In this document: positions 17,254 through 27,018 of the stretch, piece after piece
How the letters are laid out: the number at the start of each line of letters is the position of its first letter
Numbering within the stretch: the stretch's first letter is position 1
Source: Streptoalloteichus hindustanus
Lineage (GTDB): Bacteria > Actinomycetota > Actinomycetes > Mycobacteriales > Pseudonocardiaceae
DNA: 64,000 nt
NCBI RefSeq assembly: GCF_900129375.1
Contig: NZ_FQVN01000002.1
Location: 124,001-188,000 of the forward strand
Reading direction: 5' to 3'
The notes under the pieces: model-generated
What the model was told of the DNA's origin: nothing
Seen by the model: only the letters and a program-made list of their open reading frames with translations
The model's database searches: none
Position numbers and translations under genes: made by a program

Positions 17254-17458
17254 GGGGACGTGAGCGGCACGGAGAGTCAGGTGCCGCTGCTCAGTCGGAC
17301 GGGACAGGCTCGACGCCCGGGCGCGAAGGCAAGGGCACGTGAGTGTGCCAGAGCTGCCGGAACAGGATTGTTCGGTGCGCGGCCGGCCGACGGGTCAAGG
17401 CCAGAGGCGCGGAACAGCGTGGTGGGTCTGCGGCCGGCGAATCCTCCGCCAGAGGAGG

Positions 17459-17665
17459 TCAGGCGGCCTGGGTGGACGCCCAGTGCGGCGCCGCCGGAGC
17501 CGGGCGCGTGCGCCGGCCCAGCAGGAGGTGCTGGGGCGCGCGGAGGACGTTCCACCAGACCCGCCGTCGGGCCAGTGCCGCCGCCACCTCGGGATGGGTG
17601 GCGCAGTGCACCAGACCAGGGTCGCCCAACCGGTGCCGACCGCCCTCGTGTGTTTCCCGCCGCAT
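17459..17665 (-). CDS. Small hypothetical protein, Arg/Trp-rich
   Basis: A 68-residue reading frame between rpsA and coaE. It starts at an ATG with GGAGGGGG 2-9 nt upstream, a strong Shine-Dalgarno. Third codon positions are mostly G or C, as in real genes here. The protein is basic with VHCATHPEVAAALARRRVWW in the middle, one Cys and no signal peptide. I do not recognise a family. The spacing of Cys and His could bind a metal but this is a guess. It may be spurious; conservation in relatives would decide. Confidence 0.5.
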   Translation of the reverse strand: MRRETHEGGRHRLGDPGLVHCATHPEVAAALARRRVWWNVLRAPQHLLLGRRTRPAPAAPHWASTQAA

Positions 17666-17838
17666 GGCCCCCTCCAACCCCAAGTCGATCTTCTCTAACC
17701 GTACGGGGTGGCCGGGGCGGACCTCGCGAAGGGGTCCGGCGTGTCAAGCGACCGAAGGGACCAATGTGACCCGCCCGAGTGAACCCCGGCGTGACGAGGG
17801 GCGGAAAGCCCGTTGGCGCGGCCTGCCAGACTCGTCCG

Positions 17839-19041
17839 GTGCTGCGTGTGGGTCTCACCGGGGGTATCGGGTCGGGCAAGTCGACGGTGGCCGCGCGGTT
17901 CGCCGAGCTCGGGGCGGTGGTGGTCGACGCCGACCGCATCGCCCGGGAGGTCGTCGCGCCCGGGACCGAGGGGCTCGCGGAGGTCGTGGCGGAGTTCGGT
18001 GAGCGGGTGCTCGCCCCGGACGGCTCCCTGGACCGCGCCGCGCTGGCCGCGGTCGTCTTCGCCGACGAGGCCGCGCGCCAGCGGCTCAACGCGATCGTGC
18101 ACCCCCGGGTCGGGCGGCGGACCGGTGAGCTGATGGCCGCCGCGCCCGCCGACGCCGTCGTGGTCTACGACGTCCCGTTGCTCGTCGAGAACCGGATGGC
18201 GGCGGGGTTCCACCTGGCGGTCGTCGTGGACGCGCCGGTGGAGGAGCGGGTGCGCCGCTTGGTCACCGCCCGGGGCATGGCGGAGGCGGACGCGCGGGCG
18301 CGGATCGCCGCCCAGGCCGACGACGAGCAGCGCAGGGCCGTGGCGGACGTCTGGCTGGACAACTCCGGAGAGCCCGCGCGGGTTCACGCCCAGGTGGACG
18401 CGCTGTGGGCGCGGCGCCTGCGGCCCTACGAGGAGAACGTCCGGCTCCGACGGTGCCCGGAGCGCGGCGCTCCCCGCGTCGTGCCCCCCGACCCGAGTTG
18501 GCCCGCGCAGGCGGAGCGTCTGCTCGCCCGGCTGCGGGTCGCGGCCGGGGACCGCGCGCTGCGGGTCGACCACATCGGTTCCACCGCGGTGCCCGGACTG
18601 GCGGCGAAGGACGTGATCGACATCCAGGTCACGGTCGCCTCCCTGGCGGACGCCGACGCGCTGGCCGAGCCGTTCGCCGACGCCGGTTTCCCGGGCCTGC
18701 CCGCCTTCGACCGGGACACGCCGCACGTCGACGTCGATCCCGACCCCGAGCACTGGCGCAAGCGCACGCACGCCAGCGCGGACCCCGGCCGGTGGGCCAA
18801 CGTGCACCTGCGGGTGGTGGGCTCGCCCGGGTGGCGTTACGCGCTGCTGTTCCCGGCCTGGCTCCGGGCGGACCACGCCGCGCGCGAGGAGTACGAGCGG
18901 CTCAAGCGGCGTCTCGCCGAGGAGCACGGCAACCGCACCATCCCCGAGTACGGAGACGCCAAGGACCCGTGGTTCGTGGCGGCGTCGGCGCGTGCCGAGG
19001 AGTGGGCCGCCCGCGCGGGGTGGGCGCCCGACCCGACGTGA
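17839..19041 (+). CDS. coaE: Dephospho-CoA kinase fused to a GrpB/UPF0157 domain
   Basis: A protein of 400 residues. The N-terminal dephospho-CoA kinase domain (1-205) has the P-loop TGGIGSGKST at 7-16, the substrate loop DADRIAREVVAPG and the lid region VRRLVTARGMAEADARARIAAQ. It catalyses the last step of CoA synthesis. The C-terminal domain (about 215-395) is a GrpB/UPF0157 nucleotidyltransferase-like domain: VPPDPSWPAQAERLL, then VDHIGSTAVPGLAAKDVIDI, and a final GNRTIPEYGDAKDPWF. The same fusion is known in mycobacteria. GTG at 17839 follows a CAGACT box by 6 nt, so the transcript may be leaderless. Confidence 0.94.
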   Translation: MLRVGLTGGIGSGKSTVAARFAELGAVVVDADRIAREVVAPGTEGLAEVVAEFGERVLAPDGSLDRAALAAVVFADEAARQRLNAIVHPRVGRRTGELMAAAPADAVVVYDVPLLVENRMAAGFHLAVVVDAPVEERVRRLVTARGMAEADARARIAAQADDEQRRAVADVWLDNSGEPARVHAQVDALWARRLRPYEENVRLRRCPERGAPRVVPPDPSWPAQAERLLARLRVAAGDRALRVDHIGSTAVPGLAAKDVIDIQVTVASLADADALAEPFADAGFPGLPAFDRDTPHVDVDPDPEHWRKRTHASADPGRWANVHLRVVGSPGWRYALLFPAWLRADHAAREEYERLKRRLAEEHGNRTIPEYGDAKDPWFVAASARAEEWAARAGWAPDPT

Positions 19042-19092
19042 CGAACCTGCCCGGGTGGCCGGCGGCCTTCGCCGGACACCACGGGCAGGCGC

Positions 19093-19611
19093 TCACATCG
19101 GGGGCCAGGGCTCGTAGATGCCGTGCGCGAGGAGCCAGGCGCCGAGGTCGTGCCGGTGCCGGCTGATCTCCTCCAGCGTGCGGTGGATGGTGCGCAACGC
19201 GAGGTCGGCGTCACCGGGCCGCAGGACCTGGCCGGCGATCGCGGCGGCGAACTCCTCGGAGCGGACGATCCGCGCCGAGGTTCCGCCGGGCACGGCCAGC
19301 CCGAGCAGCAGGTCGGTCGTCCGCCAGGTGCGCGAGTCCCGTTGCACGCGCACGGCGGTCAGCACCGTCGGGCCACCCCTGGCGTGTCTGGACCGCGGCC
19401 GCTGGTGGGTCAGTCGCAGCCCCGTCTCGGGGAGCAACCAGGTGACCTCGGAGTCCGCGAACGGATCCTCCGGGGTGGGGTACTCCATGCGGAGGCCCCA
19501 CGGTTCCACCTGGCAGGTCCTGAGGTGGCGACTGCTGCCCGAGGAGTAACTGCGTTCCGCCGTCAGGGTGTCCACGATGTCGACCAACTGCGGAGTGATG
19601 ACCGCGCCCAC
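19093..19611 (-). CDS. DUF402-like protein, first of two paralogues
   Basis: A protein of 172 residues related to the next gene. The shared layout is an early VEPWGLRMEYP segment, a WLLPETGLRLTHQR strand and a C-terminal helix pair (LALRTIHRTLEEISRHRHDLGAWLLAHGI). This resembles the DUF402/FomD-like fold, whose members include nucleoside diphosphate hydrolases, but the catalytic acidic residues are not clearly kept here. GTG at 19611 is preferred because TACGCT (19620-19625) lies 8 nt upstream, a leaderless arrangement. It runs convergent to coaE. Function unknown. Confidence 0.65.
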   Translation of the reverse strand: MGAVITPQLVDIVDTLTAERSYSSGSSRHLRTCQVEPWGLRMEYPTPEDPFADSEVTWLLPETGLRLTHQRPRSRHARGGPTVLTAVRVQRDSRTWRTTDLLLGLAVPGGTSARIVRSEEFAAAIAGQVLRPGDADLALRTIHRTLEEISRHRHDLGAWLLAHGIYEPWPPM

Positions 19612-19865
19612 GCGGCCTGAGCGTAGCGGTGAGTGTGCGAGGGGTGACCACTCGGGTCGATTCGTTACATCACGGCTTCCCGGCGGTGCCGTATCGATCG
19701 GGTCGCGGCCACCCGGTCGAACCTGATCGGCGGTTGACGCCCGCTGCTCCGTGTGGCTGAGCGCCGGTTGGACGTTCGGCGGGGCGAACGGGGCGAGCGG
19801 GGCGATCTGGCGCGGGTGCGGCGCGGGTGGACGCGCCCACCCGCGGAAGCCCGCCACCGATCGGA

Positions 19866-20441
19866 TCAGCCGCGCCGTCGCTGGCTGCGCCAGCGCAGGG
19901 TGACGCCGTGCTCGGCCAACCAGGTGGGCAGGTCGTAGCCGCAGCGGGCGATCCCCTCCACCGTGCGGTAGGTCCGCTCCATCGCCCGTCGGGCGGTGTC
20001 CGGGTCGAGCAGCCCCGCGCCGACCGCGGCCAGCATCTCGTCGGAGTCCAGCACCTCCAGCTCGCGCCCGGTCCGGACGATGAGGTCGAGGTAGTGGTCG
20101 GTGCTCGTCCAGCGCGCGCCGCTCACCGCGATGTCGACGATGTCGACGTAGTAGTCCTGGTCGCGTTCCTGGCCCGGCAGCCAACGCCAGTCGGTGACGC
20201 GCAGGCCCAGCCGGGGCAGCAACCAGGACTCCACGTAGTCCATGCGCGGGTGGTCGACGATCCGGCGCGCCATGTACAGCCCGAACGGCTCCACGCGGTA
20301 CTCGTCGACCCGCCGGACCACACCCTTCGGGTCCGTGTTGGTCATCGCCGCGACGTCGAAGACCTCGACCTTGGGCGGGTGGATGTGGCTGGCCATGTCG
20401 TCGCCGGCCCCGGTGTCCTCGTCGGCAGCGCTGAGCGTCAC
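19866..20441 (-). CDS. DUF402-domain protein, second paralogue
   Basis: A protein of 191 residues. The core VVRRVDEYRVEPFGLYMARR, WLLPRLGLRVTDWRW, YYVDIVDI and TDHYLDLIV follows the DUF402 pattern (acidic residues on the inner strands that can hold a divalent metal). The C-terminal helices resemble those of the neighbouring paralogue. GTG at 20441 is chosen: TAGGGT (20449-20454) ends 7 nt before it and no Shine-Dalgarno exists, so the mRNA is probably leaderless. A phosphatase-type activity on nucleotides is possible by family analogy only. Confidence 0.72.
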   Translation of the reverse strand: MTLSAADEDTGAGDDMASHIHPPKVEVFDVAAMTNTDPKGVVRRVDEYRVEPFGLYMARRIVDHPRMDYVESWLLPRLGLRVTDWRWLPGQERDQDYYVDIVDIAVSGARWTSTDHYLDLIVRTGRELEVLDSDEMLAAVGAGLLDPDTARRAMERTYRTVEGIARCGYDLPTWLAEHGVTLRWRSQRRRG

Positions 20442-20563
20442 GGGCCGAACCCTACGCACTCCCGCCGCGGCCCGACCGGTCGAGATAGCCCGGACGAGTG
20501 ATCACGGTGGCTAGGATCTCCGCCACGTCGGCGTCGCGGTCGTCGGCGTGGGGGAGGGGGACC

Positions 20564-21847
20564 GTGTTCGGCATCATCCGGCCCTGCCGGAACCGACTTT
20601 CCGACTCGTTGCGAACGGCGTGGCTCGCGCACCTGTGCGGGCTGTGCCTGGCGCTGCGGGACGACCACGGGCAGCTCGCCCGGCTGGTCACCAACTACGA
20701 CGGGCTCGTGGTGTCGGCGCTGGTCGAGGCGCAGGCCGGCCAGCGGGGCCGCCGGCGCTCCGCCGGGCCGTGCGCGCTGCGCGGCATGCGGGGCGCGGAC
20801 GTCGCGCGGGGCGAGGGCGCCCGGCTGGCGGCGGCGGTGTCGCTGGTGCTGGCCTCGGCGAAGGTCGACGACCACGTCGCGGACGGCGACGGCCTGTTCG
20901 CCCGCCGACCCGTCGCCGGGTCCGCGCGCGTGGTCGCCCGGCGCTGGGCGGAGCAGGGAGCCAGGACCGGTCGCGCGGTCGGTTTCGACACCGCCGTGCT
21001 GGTGGACGCCGTGCGGCGGCAGCAGGACGTGGAGCGGGGCGCGCGTCTCGGCACCTCGGTGCTCGACGTGACCGAGCCGACCGAGACGGCGACGGCCGCG
21101 GCGTTCGCGCACACGGCGGTGGTGGCCGGGCGTCCGGGGAACCAGGACGCGCTGGCCGAGGCCGGGCGGCTGTTCGGCCGGGTCGCGCACCTGCTGGACG
21201 CCGTCGAGGACCTGGCGGAGGACGAGCGCCTCGGCGCGTGGAACCCGCTGCTCGCCACGGGCACGGACCTCGCCGAGGCTCGGCGGCTGTGCGACGACGC
21301 GGTGACCGGTGTCGCGCTGGCGCTGAAGGACGCCGAGTTCATCGACGACGAGCTCGTGCACGCCCTGCTCGTCCACGAGCTCCAGCACGCCGTTCGTCGC
21401 GTCTTCGCTCAGGTGGGCCCGCCTGGCCAGCCCGGCCAGCCCGGCCAGCCCGGCCAGCACGACTCGACGTGCCCCGTGCACGACCGCCCTGATGACCAGA
21501 GGCGGGCGACTGAGGGGCTCTCGGAGCAGCCACCGGGTCCGGACGGCCCGCCTCCGCCGGCACCGCCCGCGCCACCGAAGTCGCCCCGGCACGCGCTGCG
21601 CGATGAACCTGAGCGCAGGTGCCTGTGCTGGCGTTGGCCGAAGCTCACCAAGCCTCCCACCACCCGGGGCCTCGTGGTGGGTTGTTTCGCGCTGCTCTAC
21701 GAGTGCGGCACGTGCCAGCAGTGCCTCCGCGACCCCTTTCCCGGAGCGTGGACGGGCAAGTGGCGGGTGTCGTGCGGCAACGGCTGTGACTGCGGCACGT
21801 GCGACTGCGGCCAATGCGACTGCTGCTGTTGTCCCTGTGACTGCTGA
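20564..21847 (+). CDS. DUF5685-like protein with extreme Cys-rich tail
   Basis: A protein of 427 residues. The N-terminal region opens with [12 protein letters not shown] and [20 protein letters not shown], the Cys pattern I associate with DUF5685. A long helical middle (about 40-285) has [14 protein letters not shown] near its end. A Gly-Gln-Pro repeat and a Pro-rich linker follow. The end is a tail in which 12 of the last 24 residues are Cys, after a [16 protein letters not shown] segment. The tail could bind several metal ions or be heavily cross-linked. The function is not known. The GTG start has a clear GGGAGGGGG upstream. It is divergent from the DUF402 pair and upstream of uvrB. Confidence 0.75.
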   Translation: MFGIIRPCRNRLSDSLRTAWLAHLCGLCLALRDDHGQLARLVTNYDGLVVSALVEAQAGQRGRRRSAGPCALRGMRGADVARGEGARLAAAVSLVLASAKVDDHVADGDGLFARRPVAGSARVVARRWAEQGARTGRAVGFDTAVLVDAVRRQQDVERGARLGTSVLDVTEPTETATAAAFAHTAVVAGRPGNQDALAEAGRLFGRVAHLLDAVEDLAEDERLGAWNPLLATGTDLAEARRLCDDAVTGVALALKDAEFIDDELVHALLVHELQHAVRRVFAQVGPPGQPGQPGQPGQHDSTCPVHDRPDDQRRATEGLSEQPPGPDGPPPPAPPAPPKSPRHALRDEPERRCLCWRWPKLTKPPTTRGLVVGCFALLYECGTCQQCLRDPFPGAWTGKWRVSCGNGCDCGTCDCGQCDCCCCPCDC

Positions 21848-21915
21848 GGGCGGGGTCCGGACACGTTTGCCACGTTCGCCCGAGTTTGTCGGCCGACCGG
21901 CCTACTCTCGAAGAC

Positions 21916-24069
21916 GTGTCCGACGCACTGGTGAAGGCCCGCTCCGAGTTCCGTCCGATCAGCGAGATTCCGCGCGCGGACGGCCGGTTCCGGGTGGTCA
22001 GCGACTACCAACCGGCCGGTGACCAGCCACAGGCCATCGCCGAGCTCGAACGGCGGGTCCGGGCGGGGGAGCGGGACGTCGTCCTGCTCGGCGCGACCGG
22101 TACCGGCAAGTCGGCCACGACCGCGTGGCTGGTCGAGCGGCTCCAGCGGCCGACCCTGGTGATGGCGCCGAACAAGACGCTGGCCGCGCAGCTCGCCAAC
22201 GAGCTCCGCGGGTTCTTCCCCGACAACGCGGTTGAGTACTTCGTCAGCTACTACGACTACTACCAGCCCGAGGCGTACGTCCCGCAGACCGACACCTACA
22301 TCGAGAAGGACTCCTCGATCAACGAGGACGTCGAGCGGCTGCGGCACTCGGCCACGATGAGCCTGCTCACCCGGCGGGACGTGATCGTGGTGGCCTCGGT
22401 GTCCTGCATCTACGGCCTGGGCACGCCGCAGGAGTACCTGGACCGGTCGATCCACGTCCAGAAGGGCGTGGAGATCGAGCGCGACCTGCTGCTGCGGGCC
22501 CTGGTCGACGTCCAGTACACCCGGAACGACCTGGCGTTCGCCCGCGGCACGTTCCGGGTGCGGGGCGACACGGTCGAGATCATCCCGGCCTACGAGGAGC
22601 TGGCGGTCCGGGTCGAGTTCTTCGGCGACGAGATCGACCGCCTCTACTACCTGCACCCCCTGACCGGCGACATCGTGCGCGAGGTTGACGAGCTGCGCAT
22701 CTTCCCGGCCACTCACTACGTGGCCGGTCCCGAGCGGATGGAGCGCGCCATCCGGGGCATCGAGCAGGAGCTGGCCGACCAGCTCGCCCGGCTGGAGAAG
22801 CAGGGCAAGCTCCTGGAGGCGCAGCGGCTGCGCATGCGCACGACCTACGACATCGAGATGATGCGCCAGGTCGGGTTCTGCTCGGGCATCGAGAACTACT
22901 CCCGGCACATCGACGATCGGGCGCCGGGCACCGCTCCCGCGACGCTGCTCGACTACTTCCCCGAGGACTTCCTGCTCGTCGTTGACGAGTCGCACGTGAC
23001 GGTGCCCCAGGTCGGCGGCATGTACGAGGGCGACGCGTCGCGGAAGCGCACGCTGGTCGAGCACGGCTTCCGGCTGCCCAGCGCGTTGGACAACCGCCCG
23101 CTGACCTGGGAGGAGTTCCAGGACCGCATCGGCCAGACGGTGTACCTGTCGGCGACGCCGGGGCCGTACGAGATGACCCAGGCCGGCGGCGAGTTCGTCG
23201 AGCAGGTCATCCGGCCGACCGGGCTGGTCGACCCCGAGGTCGTGGTGAAGCCGACCGAGGGCCAGATCGACGACCTGGTGCACGAGATCCGGGTGCGGGC
23301 CGAGCGGGACGAGCGGGTGCTGGTCACCACGCTGACCAAGAAGATGGCCGAGGACCTGACCGACTACCTCCTCGAACTCGGCATCCGGGTGCGCTACCTG
23401 CACTCCGAGGTCGACACGCTGCGCAGGGTCGAGCTGCTGCGCCAGCTGCGGCTGGGCGAGTTCGACGTCCTCATCGGCATCAACCTGCTGCGCGAGGGAC
23501 TGGACCTGCCCGAGGTGTCCCTGGTGTCGATCCTGGACGCCGACAAGGAGGGCTTCCTGCGCAGCGGCACCTCGTTGATCCAGACCATCGGCCGGGCGGC
23601 GCGCAACGTCTCCGGCGAGGTCCACATGTACGCCGACAAGATCACTGACTCGATGCGGCACGCCATCGACGAGACCAACCGCCGTCGCGCGAAGCAGATC
23701 GCCTACAACGAGGAACGCGGCATCGACCCGCAGCCGCTGCGCAAGCGGATCAGCGACATCCTCGACCAGGTCTACTCCGAGGCGGAGGACACCGAGAAGG
23801 TCGAGGTCGGCGGGTCCGGGCGGGCCGCGACCCGCGGCAAGAAGGCGGCCGGCGAGCCGGGCGCGCCGCGGGGCAGCTCGGGCGTGCTGGCCGAGCGGAA
23901 CGTCAAGGGCATGGCGCGGGCCGAGCTCGCGGACCTGGTCCAGCAGCTCACCGACCAGATGATGAACGCCGCCAGGGAGCTCCAGTTCGAGCTGGCGGCC
24001 CGGCTCCGCGACGAGATCGCCGACCTCAAGAAGGAGCTGCGCGGGATGGACGCCGCGGGCGTCAAGTAA
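21916..24069 (+). CDS. uvrB: UvrABC excinuclease subunit B
   Basis: A protein of 717 residues. Walker A is GATGTGKSA (59-67), the beta-hairpin is [20 protein letters not shown], Walker B is LLVVDESH and the helicase C motifs [14 protein letters not shown]-type and QTIGRAARN are present. The UVR domain is at the C-terminus ([20 protein letters not shown]). It verifies DNA damage with UvrA and recruits UvrC. GTG at 21916 is chosen because TACTCT (21903-21908) ends 7 nt upstream, indicating a leaderless mRNA, and [11 protein letters not shown] begins family homology; a TTG at 21886 is the alternative. A lysine/glycine-rich linker before the UVR domain is typical of actinobacteria. Confidence 0.97.
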   Translation: MSDALVKARSEFRPISEIPRADGRFRVVSDYQPAGDQPQAIAELERRVRAGERDVVLLGATGTGKSATTAWLVERLQRPTLVMAPNKTLAAQLANELRGFFPDNAVEYFVSYYDYYQPEAYVPQTDTYIEKDSSINEDVERLRHSATMSLLTRRDVIVVASVSCIYGLGTPQEYLDRSIHVQKGVEIERDLLLRALVDVQYTRNDLAFARGTFRVRGDTVEIIPAYEELAVRVEFFGDEIDRLYYLHPLTGDIVREVDELRIFPATHYVAGPERMERAIRGIEQELADQLARLEKQGKLLEAQRLRMRTTYDIEMMRQVGFCSGIENYSRHIDDRAPGTAPATLLDYFPEDFLLVVDESHVTVPQVGGMYEGDASRKRTLVEHGFRLPSALDNRPLTWEEFQDRIGQTVYLSATPGPYEMTQAGGEFVEQVIRPTGLVDPEVVVKPTEGQIDDLVHEIRVRAERDERVLVTTLTKKMAEDLTDYLLELGIRVRYLHSEVDTLRRVELLRQLRLGEFDVLIGINLLREGLDLPEVSLVSILDADKEGFLRSGTSLIQTIGRAARNVSGEVHMYADKITDSMRHAIDETNRRRAKQIAYNEERGIDPQPLRKRISDILDQVYSEAEDTEKVEVGGSGRAATRGKKAAGEPGAPRGSSGVLAERNVKGMARAELADLVQQLTDQMMNAARELQFELAARLRDEIADLKKELRGMDAAGVK

Positions 24070-24127
24070 CCGAGGTCGAGCATCGAGGACGATCGACCGG
24101 GGTCGAGCGATCGGGAGAGCCGAGGTT

Positions 24128-24164
24128 CGGGGCCGTGCGACGCCGTGGTGCGCGCACGGTCCCG
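24128..24164 (+). terminator. uvrB terminator hairpin
   Basis: A 12 bp stem with one G-T pair (arms 24128-24139 and 24153-24164, 13 nt loop) lies 58 bp after uvrB. The rest of the spacer up to 24321 shows no gene. Confidence 0.6.
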
Positions 24165-24321
24165 ACGTCTTCGTTGGGCCGCGCGGACGTCCCTGCTCAG
24201 GCGGGGCTGACGGTACGGGGAGCCCGTGACGTTCCGACGGCACGAGGCGGTGCGGGTGCGGCGGGGTTTCCCGGTGGAAAGGCTCCTTGAGGTCGATCGC
24301 CAACTGGCTAGGCTGACGGTC

Positions 24322-25431
24322 ATGCCCGAGTCACATGCTCGTCGTCGTGCCGCGTTGCGGGTCCAGCTCCGGGAGCGGGAGTTGGACGCCGTGTTGGTGA
24401 CCGACCTGCTCAACATCCGCTACCTCACCGGTTTCACCGGTTCCAACGCCGCGCTGCTGGTGCACGCGTCCGACGAGTCCGGCGCGGAGCGGCGCACCGC
24501 CTTCTGCACCGACGGGCGCTACCTGACGCAGGCGGAGAACCAGGTGCCGGACCTGGAGCGCGTCATCGAGCGGCCCTGCGACCTGGCGCTCGCCGCGCGG
24601 GCCGGCCGCGACGCCGCGCACTTCGGGCGGGTGGGCTTCGAGAGCCACAAGGTGACCGTCGACGGCCTCGACACGCTGGCCAAGGCCGCTGAGGGCGTGG
24701 AGCTGGTGCGCGCGCCGGGCGTCGTCGAGGACCTGCGGCTGGTCAAGGACGACGAGGAGGTCGAGGCGCTGCGGATGGCCTGCGCGGCCGCCGACCGCGC
24801 GTTGGCCGACCTCATCGAGCACGACGGCCTGCGGCCGGGGCGCACCGAGAAGGAGGTCGCCAGGGAGCTGGACACCCGGATGCTCGACCACGGCGCCGCC
24901 GGCCCGTCGTTCGAGACCATCGTGGCCACCGGCGCGAACTCCGCGGTCCCGCACCACCGGCCGACCGACGCGGTCCTGCGCGCCGGCGACTTCGTGAAGA
25001 TGGACTTCGGCGCGCTCGTCGACGGGTACCACTCGGACATGACCCGCACCGTGGTGCTGGGCCCGCCGGCCGACTGGCAGCGCGAGCTGTACGAGCTGGT
25101 GGCCGAGTCGCAGGCCGCGGGCCGCGCGGCGCTGCGGATCGGCACGGCGTTCCGGGACGTCGACGCCGCCGCCAGGGAGGTCATCGAGCGCGCCGGGCAC
25201 GGCGAGCACTTCCTGCACGGTCTCGGGCACGGGGTCGGCCTGCAGATCCACGAGGCTCCGACCCTGTCCAAGGCCGGTGAAGGTACACTTTTCGCCGGTA
25301 TGGCGGTCACCGTCGAGCCCGGTGTGTACCTGGCCGGGCGCGGTGGGGTCCGCATCGAGGACACGCTCGTGGTGCGCGAGAGCGGCCCCGAGCTCCTCAC
25401 CCTGACCACGAAGGACCTCGTGGTCATCTGA
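24322..25431 (+). CDS. pepQ: Xaa-Pro aminopeptidase (M24 family)
   Basis: A protein of 369 residues with a creatinase-like N-terminal domain (1-130) and a pita-bread metallopeptidase domain (about 140-369). Metal ligands are visible in VKMDFGALVDGYHSDMTRTV (two Asp), HGLGHGVGLQIHE (His), TVEPGVYL (Glu) and RIEDTLVV (Glu). It removes N-terminal residues before proline or cuts Xaa-Pro dipeptides in the cytoplasm. ATG at 24322 is chosen because TAGGCT (24309-24314) ends 7 nt upstream; a longer start at 24226 lacks support. It precedes efp as in many actinobacteria, where the product of EF-P-dependent translation (proline-rich protein) and this enzyme are often neighbours. Confidence 0.92.
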   Translation: MPESHARRRAALRVQLRERELDAVLVTDLLNIRYLTGFTGSNAALLVHASDESGAERRTAFCTDGRYLTQAENQVPDLERVIERPCDLALAARAGRDAAHFGRVGFESHKVTVDGLDTLAKAAEGVELVRAPGVVEDLRLVKDDEEVEALRMACAAADRALADLIEHDGLRPGRTEKEVARELDTRMLDHGAAGPSFETIVATGANSAVPHHRPTDAVLRAGDFVKMDFGALVDGYHSDMTRTVVLGPPADWQRELYELVAESQAAGRAALRIGTAFRDVDAAAREVIERAGHGEHFLHGLGHGVGLQIHEAPTLSKAGEGTLFAGMAVTVEPGVYLAGRGGVRIEDTLVVRESGPELLTLTTKDLVVI

Positions 25432-25629
25432 ATCGCGGTTGACCGTCGGCCGGTGCCGCGGCGGCCCGCCACCGGGAGCTCCCGGTGGGTGGCCCGCGGG
25501 ACGCAGGGCGCGGGGACCCGCACGGAACACGGTGCGGGTGGTCCGCGGGCGCGGCGCGACGGTCGAGTCCACGCGCCGGTCCGACGTCGGGCCGGCGCCA
25601 GGCAGCAGCACACAGGAGAAACCACCACC

Positions 25630-26193
25630 GTGGCCACCACCAACGACCTGAAGAACGGTTTGGTGCTCAACCTCGACGGCCAGCTCTGGTCCGTCGTCGA
25701 GTTCCAGCACGTCAAGCCGGGCAAGGGCGGCGCCTTCGTGCGCACCAAGCTGAAGCACGTGCTGTCGGGCAAGGTGGTGGACAAGACCTTCAACGCGGGC
25801 ACGAAGGTCGAGACCGCCACCGTGGACCGGCGGGAGATGACCTTCCTGTACAAGGAGGGCACCGACTTCGTCTTCATGGACAGCGACACGTACGACCAGA
25901 TCCACGTGCCGCGGGAGACGGTCGGCGACGCCGCGAACTACATGCTGGAGAACACCACGGCGATGGTCGCCACGCACGAGGGCGCCCCGCTGTACGTCGA
26001 GCTGCCGGCCTCGGTCGAGCTGGTCATCCAGCACACCGACCCCGGCCTGCAGGGCGACCGGGCGACCGGCGGCACCAAGCCGGCCACCCTGGAGACCGGC
26101 GCCGAGATCCAGGTGCCGCTGTTCGTGAGCACCGGCGAGAAGGTCAAGGTGGACACCCGCGACGGGCGCTACCTGGGCCGTGTGAACAGCTGA
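25630..26193 (+). CDS. efp: Elongation factor P
   Basis: A protein of 187 residues with the KOW-like N-terminal domain and two OB domains. The tip loop reads [14 protein letters not shown], with Lys32 at the position that is modified in some bacteria. It relieves ribosome stalling at polyproline. The GTG start has AGGAG 12 nt upstream; longer in-frame starts run through a low-complexity spacer. nusB starts one base after the stop, so both are co-transcribed. Confidence 0.97.
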   Translation: MATTNDLKNGLVLNLDGQLWSVVEFQHVKPGKGGAFVRTKLKHVLSGKVVDKTFNAGTKVETATVDRREMTFLYKEGTDFVFMDSDTYDQIHVPRETVGDAANYMLENTTAMVATHEGAPLYVELPASVELVIQHTDPGLQGDRATGGTKPATLETGAEIQVPLFVSTGEKVKVDTRDGRYLGRVNS

Positions 26194-26194
26194 C

Positions 26195-26623
26195 GTGGGA
26201 GCTCGAAGCAAGGCGCGCAAGCGCGCGGTGGACGTCCTCTACGAGGCCGACCTGCGTGGGGTCGACCCGGTCACGCTGCTGTCCGAGCGGATCGGGTCGC
26301 CCGAGGTGCCGCCGATCAACGACTACACGGTCACCCTGGTCGAGGGCGTGACCGCGCACCGGTCCCGGATCGACCAGCTCATCTCCGAGCACGCCGAGGG
26401 CTGGACGCTGCCGCGGATGCCCGCGGTGGACCGCGCGGTGCTGCGGCTGGGGCTGTTCGAGCTGCTGTGGGCCGGCGACGTGCCGGACGCGGTGGCGATC
26501 GACGAGGCCGTGGAGCTGGCCAAGCAGTTGTCCACGGACGACTCGCCGCGGTTCGTCAACGGCGTGCTGGGCCGCATCGCCGGCATCGCCGACCACCTCC
26601 GCGCCTCGCTGGACTCCGACTAG
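26195..26623 (+). CDS. nusB: Transcription antitermination factor NusB
   Basis: A protein of 142 residues, all helical, with the conserved ARSKARKRAVDVLYEADLR start and the PAVDRAVLRLGLFELLW, AIDEAVELAKQLSTDDSPRFVNGVLG core. It binds boxA RNA with NusE (S10) during rRNA antitermination. The GTG start lies one base after the efp stop. A 17 bp hairpin follows. Confidence 0.96.
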   Translation: MGARSKARKRAVDVLYEADLRGVDPVTLLSERIGSPEVPPINDYTVTLVEGVTAHRSRIDQLISEHAEGWTLPRMPAVDRAVLRLGLFELLWAGDVPDAVAIDEAVELAKQLSTDDSPRFVNGVLGRIAGIADHLRASLDSD

Positions 26624-26640
26624 GCGCTCAGCCACCACCA

Positions 26641-26677
26641 CCAGCACGCCCCGTCCGGTTCGGACGGGGCGTGCTGG
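26641..26677 (+). terminator. Terminator after efp-nusB
   Basis: A perfect 17 bp inverted repeat (arms 26641-26657 and 26661-26677, 3 nt loop) starts 17 bp after the nusB stop. Confidence 0.88.
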
Positions 26678-26933
26678 CGTGTCTGCGGCGGGTTGCCCCC
26701 GGGTTGGGAAACGGTTGGTGGACCGGGCCCTCGCTGGCCCGTGCTGGGTAGGCAAAATCACTCGAACGCACTAGCGGGCTTGTCGCTCGTTCGGCGCAGT
26801 GCGGGTGCTGTGGCGGGCCACATTTTTTGTTGCTGCGGCAATTATGTGAGCGCAGTGCAGCCGGGATCCGAGGGTGCGGGACGGGCTGCCGGCCGCGCCG
26901 CGGCGGTGCCGGCCGGTGGCGGGCGCGGACACG
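26678..26933. other. Gene-free spacer with AT-rich island between two terminators
   Basis: No convincing reading frame exists here. Around 26818-26850 the composition is unusually AT rich for this genome (a TTTTTTG run and CAATTATGTG). This could be a promoter region for a small transcript, but no clear -35/-10 pair or hairpin was found. Confidence 0.35.
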
Positions 26934-26985
26934 CGAACGGGCTCGGGCGCGGCCCCCGCGAGGGGGTCGCACCCGAGCCCGTTCG
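26934..26985 (-). terminator. bldD terminator hairpin
   Basis: A stem of 14 bp (26934-26947 with 26972-26985) carries an inner GC-rich hairpin. It lies 34 bp after the bldD stop. Confidence 0.75.
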
Positions 26986-27018
26986 TCGTCGGCCAGGGGC
27001 CCGCCGGCCCCTGCCGGC

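Noticed and set aside
17260-17769. 169-codon frame on the + strand between copy B and coaE
   Set aside because: No Shine-Dalgarno and Pro/Arg/Gly-rich composition. It overlaps the better supported small gene on the minus strand.
26527-26535. TTGTCCACG in nusB as a further DnaA box
   Set aside because: It has one mismatch, lies inside a coding sequence and has no module nearby.
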